A stretch of 64,000 nt of DNA from Alisma plantago-aquatica (lineage: Eukaryota > Streptophyta > Magnoliopsida > Alismatales > Alismataceae): the NCBI GenBank assembly GCA_963693085.1, contig OY856409.1, forward strand, positions 239,684,558 to 239,748,557, written 5' to 3'. Below are positions 43,457-54,492 of the stretch, piece after piece. Positions within the stretch are counted from its first letter, which is position 1; every line of letters starts with the position of its first letter. A program made the position numbers and the translations under genes. The notes beneath the pieces were generated by a model. It was given only the letters and a program-made list of their open reading frames with translations. It was not told the origin of the DNA and searched no databases.

Positions 43457-44772
43457 TTTATTAGGATCGCACTTCATACCAGAGACAATACCGAACTCAA
43501 GCAGAAGTTTTTTGAGATTGGTAAGACTACGTAGCCGACCCTCGGTGAAGGTAAGAACATCATCTGCAAACAGGAGATGGCTAAGCGCCCTGGTCCCACT
43601 GATAGGATAGCTCCGTATGAGTTTGTTATCATATGACACCTCAAGACATCTGATGAATCCTTCCATAGCAAGAGTAAATAGAAGGGGTGATAAGGGATCA
43701 CCTTGATGTAAACCATTGGAACTTTTGAAGAAGCCAACCGAAGATCCATTAAGCAAGAGGGAGAAGGATGGAGTCTCCACACATTGTTTAGGGATGGAGA
43801 TAAACTTCACACTAAACCCAAGGCCAGAAAGACAATCCCATAAATAGGACCAACGAATAGAATCAAAAGCCTTAGTGATATCCAGTTTAATGCAGGCTGC
43901 CGGAGGACTGGATTTCCGATTAAATTTAAGTGTGAATTCAGCCGCTAGGAGAGAGCAATCCTCAATTTTCCTGCCTTTGACAAAAGCACATTGGTAGGGA
44001 GAAATGATGTTCGGCAGAAGAGTAGCTAGCCTCTTTGAAATGACTTTAGTAATAATTTTATAGAGCATCGAGCAACAAGATATATGCCTAAAGTTAGCTG
44101 GGGATGAGTCAATGTCCTTCTTAGGAATAAGAGCAAGAAACACATGGTTGACCTGTCTAACCATGTTACCCCCTCAAAGATCCATTGGACAACCTTAAGA
44201 AGATCATCACATATAAGATTCCAATTTTCCCTGTAGAAATAACCATTGAAGCCATCCAGACCCGGGCTTTTATGAGGCCCTATGCTCCAAACATCATCAC
44301 GAACCTCCAACAAACTCGGAGAAGAGCATAGCATAGTGTTATCATTCCCAGATACAAGTGGAGTCCATTCTAGAATACAGGAGGAGCTAGATGTAACATG
44401 AGACTGATTATATAGTTTCTCAAAGAATTGCACAGTGTCATCCACAATAACATCATTATCATGCAGAAGATTGCCATTAGAATCAAAAAGTTTAGTAATG
44501 GAATTAATAGCATCCCTTCTCTTAACAATGGTGTGATAGACTTTAGTATTCCTGTCACCATTAGAAAGCCACTCCATCCTACTACGTTGCCAGAAATAAA
44601 CTTCCTCAGCCTTAAGTAGCATTTCCAAACTCTCAAGAGTTTGTTTCTCATCATGGATGAGTTTAGTATCAAGAGGGCATCGTCGTAACACAATAGAGAT
44701 GTCATCAAGCTCGATTCTTTCTCTAGCAATGAGGTTCTTTAGATTAACATAGCATTTTGACCAGGGCTTCAA
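43457..44772 (-). pseudogene. LINE ORF2, reverse transcriptase
   Basis: Two overlapping open pieces, 44772-44026 and 44164-43457, in different frames; a small indel in the overlap separates them. The first holds the linker after the endonuclease and SPGLDGFNGYFYRENW, the entry block of L1 reverse transcriptases. The second has VFLALIPKKD, FVKGRKIEDCSLLAAE, KLDITKAFDSIRWSYLW (first catalytic Asp), GLHQGDPLSPLLFTLAMEG and LLFADDVLTF (FADD, complete), then the copia element cuts the frame. All polymerase residues I can check are present. Confidence 0.93.
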
Positions 44773-44805
44773 CTTGTCCTTGACATTCTTGAGTTTGTGA
44801 CAAAA

Positions 44806-45630
44806 TTAAAAGAGAGGATTACCAATAATCTTAGTGGCCCAAGCTTCTTTAATAATGTCACGACAGCCTTTCCATTCCAACCAGAAATTGAGAAATATGA
44901 ACGGCTTCTTCTTAAAAGAGATATGCCTCATATTGATGTTTAAAGCACAATGATCAGAATAGTTGCAAGTGATGAACTTAGTCTTTAAACCAGGAAATAA
45001 GGATAGCCAATCATTATTAACAAAAGCTCTGTCAAGTTTACAAGCAACCCTTTTAGCAACACCTTGTTTATTATGCCAAGTATAAACCTCCTTACCAATG
45101 ACAGGTAGTTCGGTGAGACCAACATTATCTAGAGCAGTGTTGAAGGAGCTAAGAATGGAAGAAGGAACCTCCCGACCACCCGCCTTTTCTTCTTGCTTCC
45201 TAATATTATTGAAGTCACCAGTGATGAGCCAAGCACTGTCAATGCTAGTAGATATCTGCTCCAAGGCTGTCCATAGCGTAGAGCGTTCAGTCACAGAGTT
45301 CCTTGCATAGACACTTGTAATATGAGTGATAAGACCACCTTTATTGATGCATTTCATTGTGATTTGTTGATCATCCATGTCAATTATCGAAGTAGTCCAA
45401 CAATTAGGACTCCACCCAATGAAAACACGCCCATTAGGATCATGAAGATGATTAGAAACCCAAAGCCAACCTTTAGGAAACATACGATCAACAGTATGAG
45501 ACATATAGGATTTGATTTTGGATTCAACAAGAATAGCCATAGTTGATTTGTTCTCAAGTATGGTTCTCCTCACTTCCTTCTTTTTACGTGGCTTCCCCGA
45601 GCCACAAACGTTGGTCATGAGAAAGGTCAT
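44806..45630 (-). pseudogene. LINE ORF2, apurinic-type endonuclease
   Basis: Nicks the target DNA to start reverse transcription. 274-aa open piece beginning MTFLMTNVCGSGKPRKKKEV: the family has Trp-Asn-Val-Arg-Gly, so the Asn is kept. AILVESKI holds the metal-binding Glu, WLITGDFNNIR the Asp/Asn pair, and CNYSDHCAL the Ser-Asp-His block. The ATG at 45630 overlaps the stop of the upstream ORF as TAATG on the minus strand, favouring termination-reinitiation and this start. It ends at a stop at 44806, 34 bases before the next open piece, probably by a small frame disruption. Confidence 0.9.
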
Positions 45631-46259
45631 TAATGACCTCTAAAGGCAGATCGGGTCTTTCGAGACCCCTCACCTTTGGACGTCTTAGAAGTCTTTGTGG
45701 ACGAAGAAGAAGAAGTTCCAGTGGAAGGCTTAGCAGCAGCAGAATCAATAGCACTATCATGCAAGTCAGCATCATTAGTCGTATAATATGATCTGTTAGG
45801 AGACATAGCAGTGGCTTCTATACCATTCACTGGACACTGCTGCGAAGCAGCACTCATGCAACCATCAGCTCGTGAGTTAGCAGTCGCCCCGTTGGTGCCA
45901 GCCGTGTCCGCGATCGTCTCATGTCCACCTGTTGTCGAGGCAGCAATACCCACACCCGCAGTCGATGGATCAATCGTGTTCTTAGCTGCACCATCAGCAG
46001 CCATGCCATGGGCACTGCCCGTCGCGGCAACACCAACAGAAGGAGAAGTAGCAACCCTAGCAGTCGTTTCATCACTGCCAACCGCTGAACCAGAAGTGCC
46101 ACCACCATCCGTAGTACAATGATCTGTGTCAGCACCAACTAAACTGCCACCTTCGTTAATTTCTCCATCTTCCAAGGAGGTTGTTTCATCGACAGCCACC
46201 GCTTTGCCTTTCTTCCCCACAACTTTCCATGCTTGCTTAGGTTGAGGGGACATGTTCAT
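45630..46259 (-). pseudogene. LINE ORF1, C-terminal part
   Basis: 209-aa piece, Ala/Gly/Thr-rich and of low complexity, with QPKQAWKVVGKKGKAV near the start and a basic Ser/Lys end. Plant L1 ORF1 proteins carry such a tail after the zinc knuckle. It is in another frame than 47154-46237, with 23 bases of overlap, so one indel probably split ORF1 (305 plus 209 aa gives a normal total). The stop TAA shares its last base with the ORF2 ATG. Confidence 0.75.
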
Positions 46260-47154
46260 CCGTTATAACAATCGGATTGTTTGGGCAATCAGAACCATCG
46301 TGACCAAAGATCTTGCAGTCGGTGCATCTTTTTGGTATGTACTCATATTGGATCTTCACCGCCATCGGGTCGCATTTTGGCATGTTGACCCAAACCTCCT
46401 GGGGCGGTTCCTCATGAGCTTCAAGCTCCACCAGAGCACGAGCTTCACCAAGGGATTCTTTGCCTAGCGATTTGTAGTCAATCTTGAGAAGTTTCCCAAC
46501 ACCACTAGCGACAATACCAACAGCCCTAGGGGACCATTTACGACCCATGCTAGGGATGTTGATCCAGACCGATATATTGCTGAAGAGATCTTTCTTTAGG
46601 TCATCACCGGTCTTGTAATCTTTAACGATCACCAAACGATTATCGAACCAGCGAGGGCCACTATTGATGATGTTCTTCTTATCCTCAGCCGAGTTGAAGC
46701 GGAGAAGAAAGAACTTGTTTGGTTTAGAGAACAAGTCAAAGTCGCCTTTAGGTTTCCATACGCGATGAATCCAAGCAAGAAGATGGAAGTAATATGGACG
46801 CTTGCCCATCACGTACAAGATAGCTGTGTGTTCCCAACATCTCTCCATGGCCTCGTAGGTAGGATCATCAATGGTGATGAACCTTTTGCCATCAACCTTC
46901 ACCGGAGGATTAAAGTGGAGTTTTTCAGTCCCTGTCTCGCCAGCCAGAACCTGGTCCGAGGCCTTCCTCGGTTGGCCGCACATCGTCACAGAGCCAGGCG
47001 GCGGCGACCCTATGGCAGGCTGCTCGTTCGTCGCCGTAGAAGAGGGCCCAGGAGGCTCCTCAGTAGCCATGGTGCCGGAGAGAGGGGGAGGACGCCCCCC
47101 TCCGGGGGGATGGGAGGAGCGCACCTCGGGTCGCCCTGGCCTCGCAGTCGGCAA
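46237..47154 (-). pseudogene. LINE ORF1 (DUF4283 and zinc knuckle)
   Basis: RNA-binding protein of the LINE. 305 aa: a Pro/Gly-rich N-terminus, then YEAMERCWEHTAILYVMGKR and LLRFNSAEDKKNIINSG, PRWFDNRLVIVKDY, typical of DUF4283, then VWINIPSMGRKWSP and the zinc knuckle CTDCKIFGHDGSDC (CX2CX4HX4C). It ends shortly after at 46237. The ATG at 47154 lies about 30 bases from the LINE 5' end, which is plausible. This GC-rich start contrasts with the AT-rich rest. Confidence 0.88.
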
Positions 47155-47186
47155 CGCTAGCCCTAGGCGCAGCGCACATTCTTTTT

Positions 47187-47202
47187 CCCTTATGTTGTTT
47201 TT
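47187..47202. repeat. LINE target-site duplication, right (16 bp)
   Basis: CCCTTATGTTGTTTTT, identical to 35815-35830. It fixes the LINE 5' end at 47186 and indicates a full-length insertion. Confidence 0.88.
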
Positions 47203-47204
47203 GA

Positions 47205-47335
47205 TTGTGAATTACCTTAAGTGTTTGGTTGTCAATTACATTAGATGTGATTTAGCACTTACAATATTTACTTGGACGTCATTTTTATACTTTGGATGTC
47301 AATGAACCATCTTTGAGTGTCAATTAACCTATATA
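47205..47335 (+). repeat. Minisatellite, right part
   Basis: Continuation of the 35120-35814 field, with GGTTGTCAATTACATTAGA, GGATGTCAATGAACCATC and GAGTGTCAATTAACC units. Confidence 0.65.
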
Positions 47336-47344
47336 TATTATTTT

Positions 47345-47550
47345 TATATTTTTTTCTCAAAAATATGTCAACATTAGTTTTGTTGGATTTATTTTTCGTA
47401 GCGAATCTAATAATTTTTGTTTCATTAAAATTATAAGCGAAACAAATTTATTTATCTATTACATAATTTCAAAAAATATCAGCAAATCACAATCCATGCA
47501 GTTTTGGAAGCCAGTTTTGGACGCGCGTGAGCGTGCCCAAAACTTAACCC
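47345..47550 (-). repeat. Right terminal inverted repeat
   Basis: Reverse complement of the left end; reading inward from 47550 it starts GGGTTAAGTTTTGGGC. Confidence 0.65.
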
Positions 47551-47562
47551 TTTCGATATTGA
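47551..47562. repeat. Flanking direct repeat, right (TTTCGATATTGA)
   Basis: Identical to 34626-34637. Confidence 0.5.
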
Positions 47563-48159
47563 GAAAGAGTGGATCATTTTCACCACATCGGCTAACGAAA
47601 TGGACGACTCATGTTCGTTTGACTGCTGTTGGCACCTGTAGTTGCTGTTACTAGTTAATTAGTACATGCTTCGATCTGCCTCGATGCATTCATTAAGCAA
47701 GGCGAAAGGCGTGCTGTCACGCTCACCAGTACCATCTCTCCCTTTTGAGAATACGACAGAGCAACCCCGAAACGAGCCCATGGCATGGTAAGTACATCTC
47801 AAGCCCTGTGGATTGCAATCAAGCTAAGCTCCCAGAATCCTTTCCCGGATACAGTGGGTGTCAGGGCGAGTGCGGCGACGGGCTGACTGCAAGCCTAGAG
47901 TTGTGGTTTGTTGATCGGCGGCGGCACGGCGGTCCCTCCCGGCACCATCCACGGTGGGGCACATTTGCGCGCGAACCACTGAAGATGACTGGTGGCATAA
48001 GTACGCGCCGGCCGCCTGTGACTGGGGTCATGGATAGTCAAAAATCAACTTACGTAACGGACGGACAGGAAAAAGGTGGGGACGAGTGAATTGGGAGGAC
48101 TGGACTGGGTCATCATCGGCAGGCGCCGGCATTGTTGCTCTGTTTCTTTGAACCTGTAC
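47563..48159. other. GC-richer, low-copy-looking segment
   Basis: About 600 bp, clearly richer in G and C than anything nearby, especially 47860-48030. An open frame at 47745-48089 on plus (114 aa) has no domain I recognise. It was joined to the kinase fragment region before the nested insertion. It could be gene-flanking DNA such as a promoter, but nothing proves it. Confidence 0.35.
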
Positions 48160-51100
48160 GGTCATGGTCATGTTGTTCGAGATAATGCATGTCTGCTATG
48201 TTTAGCTGTGAATTGAGTGAAGAGAAACAAAATCCAACTATGGGCAGGAGGAGAAGAGGAAATCCAAATGGTATCCCATCCTCTCTCAGAACTGCCGAGT
48301 AGCGTAGTAAGTATTTTAAAATGGAGGCACTAGTCAGGGAAACTTATTTTATTCACGATGTTTTTAGTGGAAAGCTAATTTAAACCAAATGTTTGTAAAA
48401 CCGGTAGGGTTATGCTGAAGTACGCCTAGCTTAGTGTCACCATGGCACACGCATGACTCTGTGAACCCAATTTCATGTGACCTAAAAAAAACATGGTTCT
48501 CTATCTTAGTGTTGATACAATTCGTGTTTATTTTGGATTTAGACAGAGAAATTCAATAAGGTTCAATCGGCTTCATGTTTCAGTTTTCATAATTTGGGTT
48601 GGTCCTAAGTTCGACAAATATGAGACCAATTTTGCTAGAGTTATATACGTAAAATTACGCGGAACTAGAGTTTTGAGACACGAGGCCTATAGGCTGATAA
48701 AGTTTGAATTTGGGTTCGGTTCCAATTCTATATTAAACAAACTTGGTCGGTTTTGGAATCTTGTTAACAATTTAGGTCAGTTTTGAACTTGGACATAGTG
48801 ATCGAAATCAGGATCAGGTTCGGTTGTCAGTTTGCTGTCAGAATCCAATTAGCCTCCTTCCACCTATAACTAATCCGAGCTCGAGGATTCTGAAATCGTT
48901 AACCTACCTTATGTGTTCAATTTTGATAAATTTGGATCAATTCTAGATTGCTTGAAATCCAAGTGTAGGTTAATCACGGTTTCTAAATGTTACAATTTGG
49001 TAATTTTGAATCGAACAGGCTAACTGTATCGTGGTCCAATTCGAGTCCGCATTTGGTCAGTCTTTTCTATTCCGAAACTACCACAAAGCCTATGGACTGG
49101 ACTCTTTAATTACCGTTCTAGTCAAAAGACTCAGGACACGATTTATAATTTTTTTATTATCAAAACAGCAGTTAATCTAACCTAATGTCTTATCTCAACG
49201 TAAACTTTTTAGATGAGGCGCATGCCTCACCGTGTCTTTGAATTACTCCTCCTGTCTCTTTCTTCGCATATCGTCATTTTAATGGACTCACCTGTTAATT
49301 GACACAGTCACACTCAAACTCTCGTACCATTTGGTAATCACCATCCGAAGGTATTAGTTTCGGGTTTCGTTAAACTTTGTTGTGATGAGACTATTTGAAA
49401 GGACTTAGACCAGAGCAACTAAAGCAGTCTATACAAAATCTAGACCACTTTTAGGCATACTATGGCTTTGGGGTATTTGTCAACAAGCGTTCGTGAAGGA
49501 AAGCATCCGTTGAGTAGAAAACATTACATATGAGGAGGTTTGATCTTTTTTTTTTCCTAATTCACAAAGCCTATCATGCTTAAAAGAGTGTAATAAAAAA
49601 TATAAACGTCCCAATTAGATGGGAAAATGAGTACATAGTGCTAATATGAGTACATTCAAATAAGAATTATGTACAAGTCATTATGCTAGCTGAGCTAAGT
49701 CTACATATGAGCATTACAGTGGGTCGGCATGATCTGAATGGTGTCCCGACCCACATAATCTGACCCAGACATGATCCGTATGATTTACATGGCTGTACCG
49801 GGTCTAAATTTTGATCAAGTTTTTACATGGGCCGGGTCAAGCTCAAGATAAACCCAACCCCAAAAGCATGGATAACCTAATTAATCACATATACATATAT
49901 AACCGGATATTTATATGTAATATACTAAAACTTTCAGAATTACATTTTACTTAGAATATGTTTAGTCTGTTATATTTATAAGACCAAAGAACGATGGATT
50001 AGAATATATCTAAGTTATATGCATCTATTTTATATTTAGCGTGTTTATAATAATCTACAATATAATATACTCTTTGGGATTGGATGTCTACCATCAAAGG
50101 TATTTCCAAAATCATCTCGATAGGGACATTGCTAAACTATTCATTGGAAAATAAGTGTATATTTTCTAATGAAAAATAAAGAGCACATTCTCCATCAATG
50201 GTTGGATGGTTTTAAATTACATCTCATAAATAAATGTCATATTACTTGACTTTGGGACGTATTTAATCTAGATGATATCCGTTCATTCATTTGATTATAT
50301 AACAAGTTGTAAGTGTATTCTTTTACTGATGATGTGTATAGATTACATGCACATATTGGTACTCATTTTTAAAACTATATTAACAAATTTGTGCTATGTA
50401 TATATTGGAAACATCTTCATTTTCCTATATTATCTTGACCAGTCCAAACCTGACCCAAACTCCAACTCTGATTATGTGGGCCTGGCATGGGTCAAGTTTT
50501 TTAAACATTATCTGAGCCTGAATCCAGCCCGCAACCAGTGTAAAAATATGAGTTTAAACATAGGCTCGCCATAATACAGAGAGACCCAACCCAATACCCA
50601 TCTCTAATTAAGTCTACTAAATTCATAATAATAAAATAAAATGAAAAGTAATAAAAGAGAAGAGTCCATTCTGCTTAGGTGAATCAAGTAAAAAGTCACG
50701 AGTTCATCGATGAACAAGTCCAACAAATAAAAGGATTGAGAGGAAAAGAGTCAATTGTTCTCCTACGAGTTAAACAAATCATGGGAGTGCAGGTCATCAT
50801 GTTGGTTGAGTTAAGTCGGCTAAAAATCATAAAAATTAATATATAAAATAGTGAAGGAGAAGAATCCATCGTGCTTATGTGAATCAAATAAAAAACTATA
50901 AATGTGTCAATGGACAGGTCCAGTAAACAACAAGATTGAGGGGAGGAGAACAGTTTGTTGTTATCATGCGAGTTAGATATATGAAATAAACAAAGTATAA
51001 TGAACAAACAAGCTATAATCAATGACACAAATATGTTGAATGATTAAACCTCTATTTTGTAAAGAACATGGAGACTATTTGTACAGTATGTGTACTTTAT

Positions 51101-51287
51101 TAAGGTGATGGTATATGATTTCTTGATTTTATCAGAATAAAATGTAAAAATGATATATTTTGACTAAAATAATTACGTAAATGATTTAGTTTACAACTTA
51201 TTTCAAGAATGACCTACTTTCATGTGGGAAGAGAGAGAATTGAGGGCCATACAAAGCCCTTAAAAACGACATTATATTTGACGTCAT
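48160..51287 (+). repeat. 3.1-kb tandem duplication, copy 1
   Basis: Begins GGTCATGGTCATG and ends near ATATTTGACGTCAT. Copy 2 follows without spacer. The copies look about 97% alike by eye with a few indels, for example 11-13 bases around 48867-48880 lost in copy 2. Short frames (48493-48786 and 50272-50574) are kept in both copies but have no domain that I recognise; conservation follows from recent duplication. The rest is AT-rich and noncoding. Confidence 0.9.
50610..51000. repeat. Inner tandem repeat of about 190 bp, copy 1
   Basis: 50610-50810 and 50811-51000 share GAGAAGA-TCCATC-TGCTTA, GTGAATCAA-TAAAAA and GATTGAG-GGA blocks in order. The same pair recurs at 53730-54117 in the second 3.1-kb copy, so it is older than the large duplication. 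Confidence 0.6.
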
Positions 51288-54200
51288 GGTCATGGTCATG
51301 TTGTTCGAGATAATGCATGTCTGCTATGTTTAGCTGTGAATTGAGTGAAGAGAAACAAAATCCAACTATGGGTAGGAGGAGAAGAGGAAATCCAAATGGT
51401 ATCCCATCCTCTCTCAGAACTGCCGAGTAGCGTAGTAAGTATTTTAAAATGGAGGCACTAGTCAGGGAAACTTATTTTATTCACGATGTTTTCAGTGGAA
51501 AGCTAATTTAAACCCAATGTTTGTAAAACCGGTAGGGTTATGCTGAAGTACGCCTAGCTTAGTGTCATCATGGCACACGCATGACTCTGTGAACCCAATT
51601 TCATGTGACCTAAAAAAAAACATGGTTCTCTATCTTAGTGTTGATACAATTCGTGTTTATTTTGGATTTAGACAGAGAAATTCAATAAGGTTCAATCGGC
51701 TTCATGTTTCAGTTTTCATAATTTGGGTTGGTCCTAAGTTCGACAAATATGAGACCAATTTTGCTAGAGTTATACACGTAAAATTACGTGGAACTAGAAT
51801 TTTGAGACACGAGGCCTATAGGCTGATAAAGTTTGAATTTGGGTTCGGTTACAATCCTATATTGAACAAACTTGGTCGGTTTTGGAATCTTGTTAAGAAT
51901 TTAGGTCAGTTTTGAACTTGGACATAGTGATCGAAATCAGGATCAGGTTCGGTTGTCAGTTTGCGGTCAGAATCCAATTAGCCTCCTTCCACCTAGACGA
52001 GGATTCTGAAATCCTTAACCTACCTTATGTGTTCAATTTTGATAAATTTGGATCAATTCTGGATTGCTTGAAATCCAAGTGTAGGTTAATCACGGTTTCT
52101 AAATGTTACAATTTGGTAATTTTGAATCCAACAGGCTAACTGTATCGCGGTCCAATTTGAGTCCGCATTTGGTCAGTCTTTTCTATTCCGAAACTACCAC
52201 AAAGCCTATGGACTGGACTCGTTAATTACCGTTCTAGTCAAAAGACTCAGGACACGATTTATAAATTTTTTATTTATCAAAACAGCACTTAATCTAACCT
52301 AATGTCTTATCTCAACATAAACTTTTTAGAGGAGGTGCATGCCTCACCGTGTCTTTGAATTACTCCACCTGTCGCTTTCTTCGCATATCGTCGTTTTAAT
52401 GGACTCACCTGTTAATTGACACAGTCACACTCAAACTCTTGAACCATTTGGTAATCACCATCCGAAGGTATTAGTTTCGTGTTTCGTTAAGACTTTGCTG
52501 TGATGAGACGATTTGAAAGGACTTAGACCAGAGCAACTAAAGCAGTCTATACAAAATCTAGACCACTTTTAGGCATACTATGGCTTTGGGGTATTTATCA
52601 ACAAGCGTTCGTGAAGGAAAGCATCCGTTGAGTAGAAAACATTACATATGAGGAGGTTTGATCTTTTTTTTTCCTAATTCACAAGCCTATCCTGCTTAAA
52701 AGAGCGTAATAAAAAATATAAACGTCCCAATTAGATGGGAACATGAGTACATAGTGCTAATATGAGTACATTCAAATAAGAATTATGTACGAGTCATTAT
52801 GCTAGCTGAGCTAAGTCTACATATGAGCATTACAGTGGGTCGGCATGATCTGAATCGTGTCTCGACCCATATAATCTGACCTAGACATGATCTGTATGAT
52901 TTACATGGTTGTACCGGGTCTAACATTTTGATCAAGTTTTTACATGGGCCGGGTCAAGCTCAAGATAAACCCAGCCCCAAAAGCATGGATAACCTAATAA
53001 ATCACATATACATATATAACCAGATATTTATATGTAATATACTAAAACTTTCAGAATTACATTTTACTTAGAATGTGTTTAGTCTGTTATATTTATAAGA
53101 CCAAAGAACGATGCATTAGAATATATCTAAGTTATATGCATCTATTTTATATTTAACATGTTTATACTAATCTACAATATAATATACTCTTTGGGATTGG
53201 ATGTCTACCATCAAAGGTATTTCCAAAATCATCTCGATAGGGACATTGCTAAACTATTCATTGGAAAAGAAGTGTATATTTTCTAATGAAAAATTAAGAG
53301 CACATTCTCCATCAATGGTTGGATGGTTTTAAATTACATCTCATAAATAAATGTCATATTACTTGACTTTGGGACATATTTAATCTAGATGATATCCGTT
53401 CATTCATTTGATTATATAACAAGTTGTAAGTGTATTCTTTTACCGATGATGTGTATAGATTACATGCGCATATTGGTACTCATTTTTAAAACTATATTAA
53501 CGAATTTGTGCAATGTATATATTGGAAACATCTTCATTTTCCTATATTATCTTGACCAGTCCAAACCCGACCCAAACTCCAACTCTGATTATGTGGACCT
53601 GACATGGGTCAAGTTTTTTAAACATTATCTGAGCCTGAATCCAGCCCGCAACCCGTGTAAAAATATGAGTTTAAACATAGGCTCGCCATAATACGGAGAG
53701 ACCCAACCCAATACTCATATCTAATTAAGTCTACTAAATTCATAATAATAAAATAAAATGAAAAGTAATAAAAGAGAAGACTCCATTCTGCTTAGGTGAA
53801 TCAAGTAAAAAGTCACGAGTTCATCGATGAACAAATCCAACAAATAATAGGATTGAGAGGAAAAGAGTCAGTTGTTCTCCTACGAGTTAAACAAATCACG
53901 GGAGTGCATGTCATCATGTTGGTTGAGTTAAGTCGGCTAAAAATCATAAAAATTAATATATAAAATAATGAAGGAGAAGAATCCATCATGCTTATGTGAA
54001 TCAAATAACAAATTATAAATGTGTCAATGGACAAGTCCAATAAACAACAAGATTGAGGGGAGGAGAACAGTTTGTTGTTATCATGCGAGTTAGATATATG
54101 AAATAAACAAAGTATAATGAACAAACAAGGTATAATCAATGACACAAATATGTTGAATGATTAAACCTCTATTTTGTAAAGAATAGGGAGACTATTTGTA

Positions 54201-54402
54201 TAGTATGTGTACTTTATTAAGGTGATGGTATATGATTTCTTGATTTTATCATAATAAAATGTAAAAATGATATATTTTGACTAAAATAATTACCTAAATG
54301 ATTTAGTTTACAACTTATTTCAAGAATGACCTACTTTCATGTGGGAAGAGAGAGAATGGAGGGCCATACAAAGCCCTTAAAACGATATTATATTTGGCAT
54401 CA
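51288..54402 (+). repeat. 3.1-kb tandem duplication, copy 2
   Basis: About 3,115 bp, direct orientation, starting at the second GGTCATGGTCATG and ending near TTGGCATCA where similarity to copy 1 stops. Holds the matching frames at 51562-51915 and 53389-53691. Confidence 0.9.
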
Positions 54403-54492
54403 ATGACAAGGTATACCTGAATTCTACCATGTTTTTCATATTTGACTACATATATGAACTCGTATAATATAAGTATGTAATTTAATTAACAG

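Larger units (their letters stand above)
35831..47186 (-). mobile_element. Near-complete L1-type LINE, split by a copia element
   Basis: Minus strand. A 16-bp perfect target duplication brackets it. The 3' end carries a short poly(A) (poly-T at 35826-35835, overlapping the duplication). In order: ORF1 (47154 to about 45630), ORF2 endonuclease, reverse transcriptase and zf-RVT ending at 35930. Removing the 6.4-kb copia element and one copy of its 5-bp duplication leaves about 4.94 kb and brings the RT reading frame back in register. Coding damage is light: one frame change in ORF1, one frame change (about 44164-44026) and one stop (36689) in ORF2. Confidence 0.92.
34638..47550. mobile_element. 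Terminal-inverted-repeat element (Mutator-like?), nested host
   Basis: Once the LINE is removed, about 1.55 kb remain: 34638-35830 and 47187-47550. The outer parts are inverted copies. The right end read inward gives GGGTTAAGTTTTGGGCACGC, then TCACGCGCG and a stretch about TAGATAAATAAATTTGTTT. The left end gives CACCCTCACGCGCG and TTGATAAATAAATTTATTTT in the same order. Long imperfect inverted ends beginning GGG fit a non-autonomous Mutator-like element. No transposase is visible. The first 20 bases of the left end do not match well. Confidence 0.5.

Noticed and set aside
45811..47305. Plus-strand frames of 103, 131 and 144 aa over LINE ORF1
   Set aside because: Antisense shadows of the GC-rich ORF1.
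49716..50606. Possible hAT-like miniature element inside the 3.1-kb unit (GTGGGTCGGCATGATCTG left, GACCCAACCCAATACCC right)
   Set aside because: The ends are loosely inverted but no 8-bp duplication fits and the inverted match is under ten bases; left as unproven.
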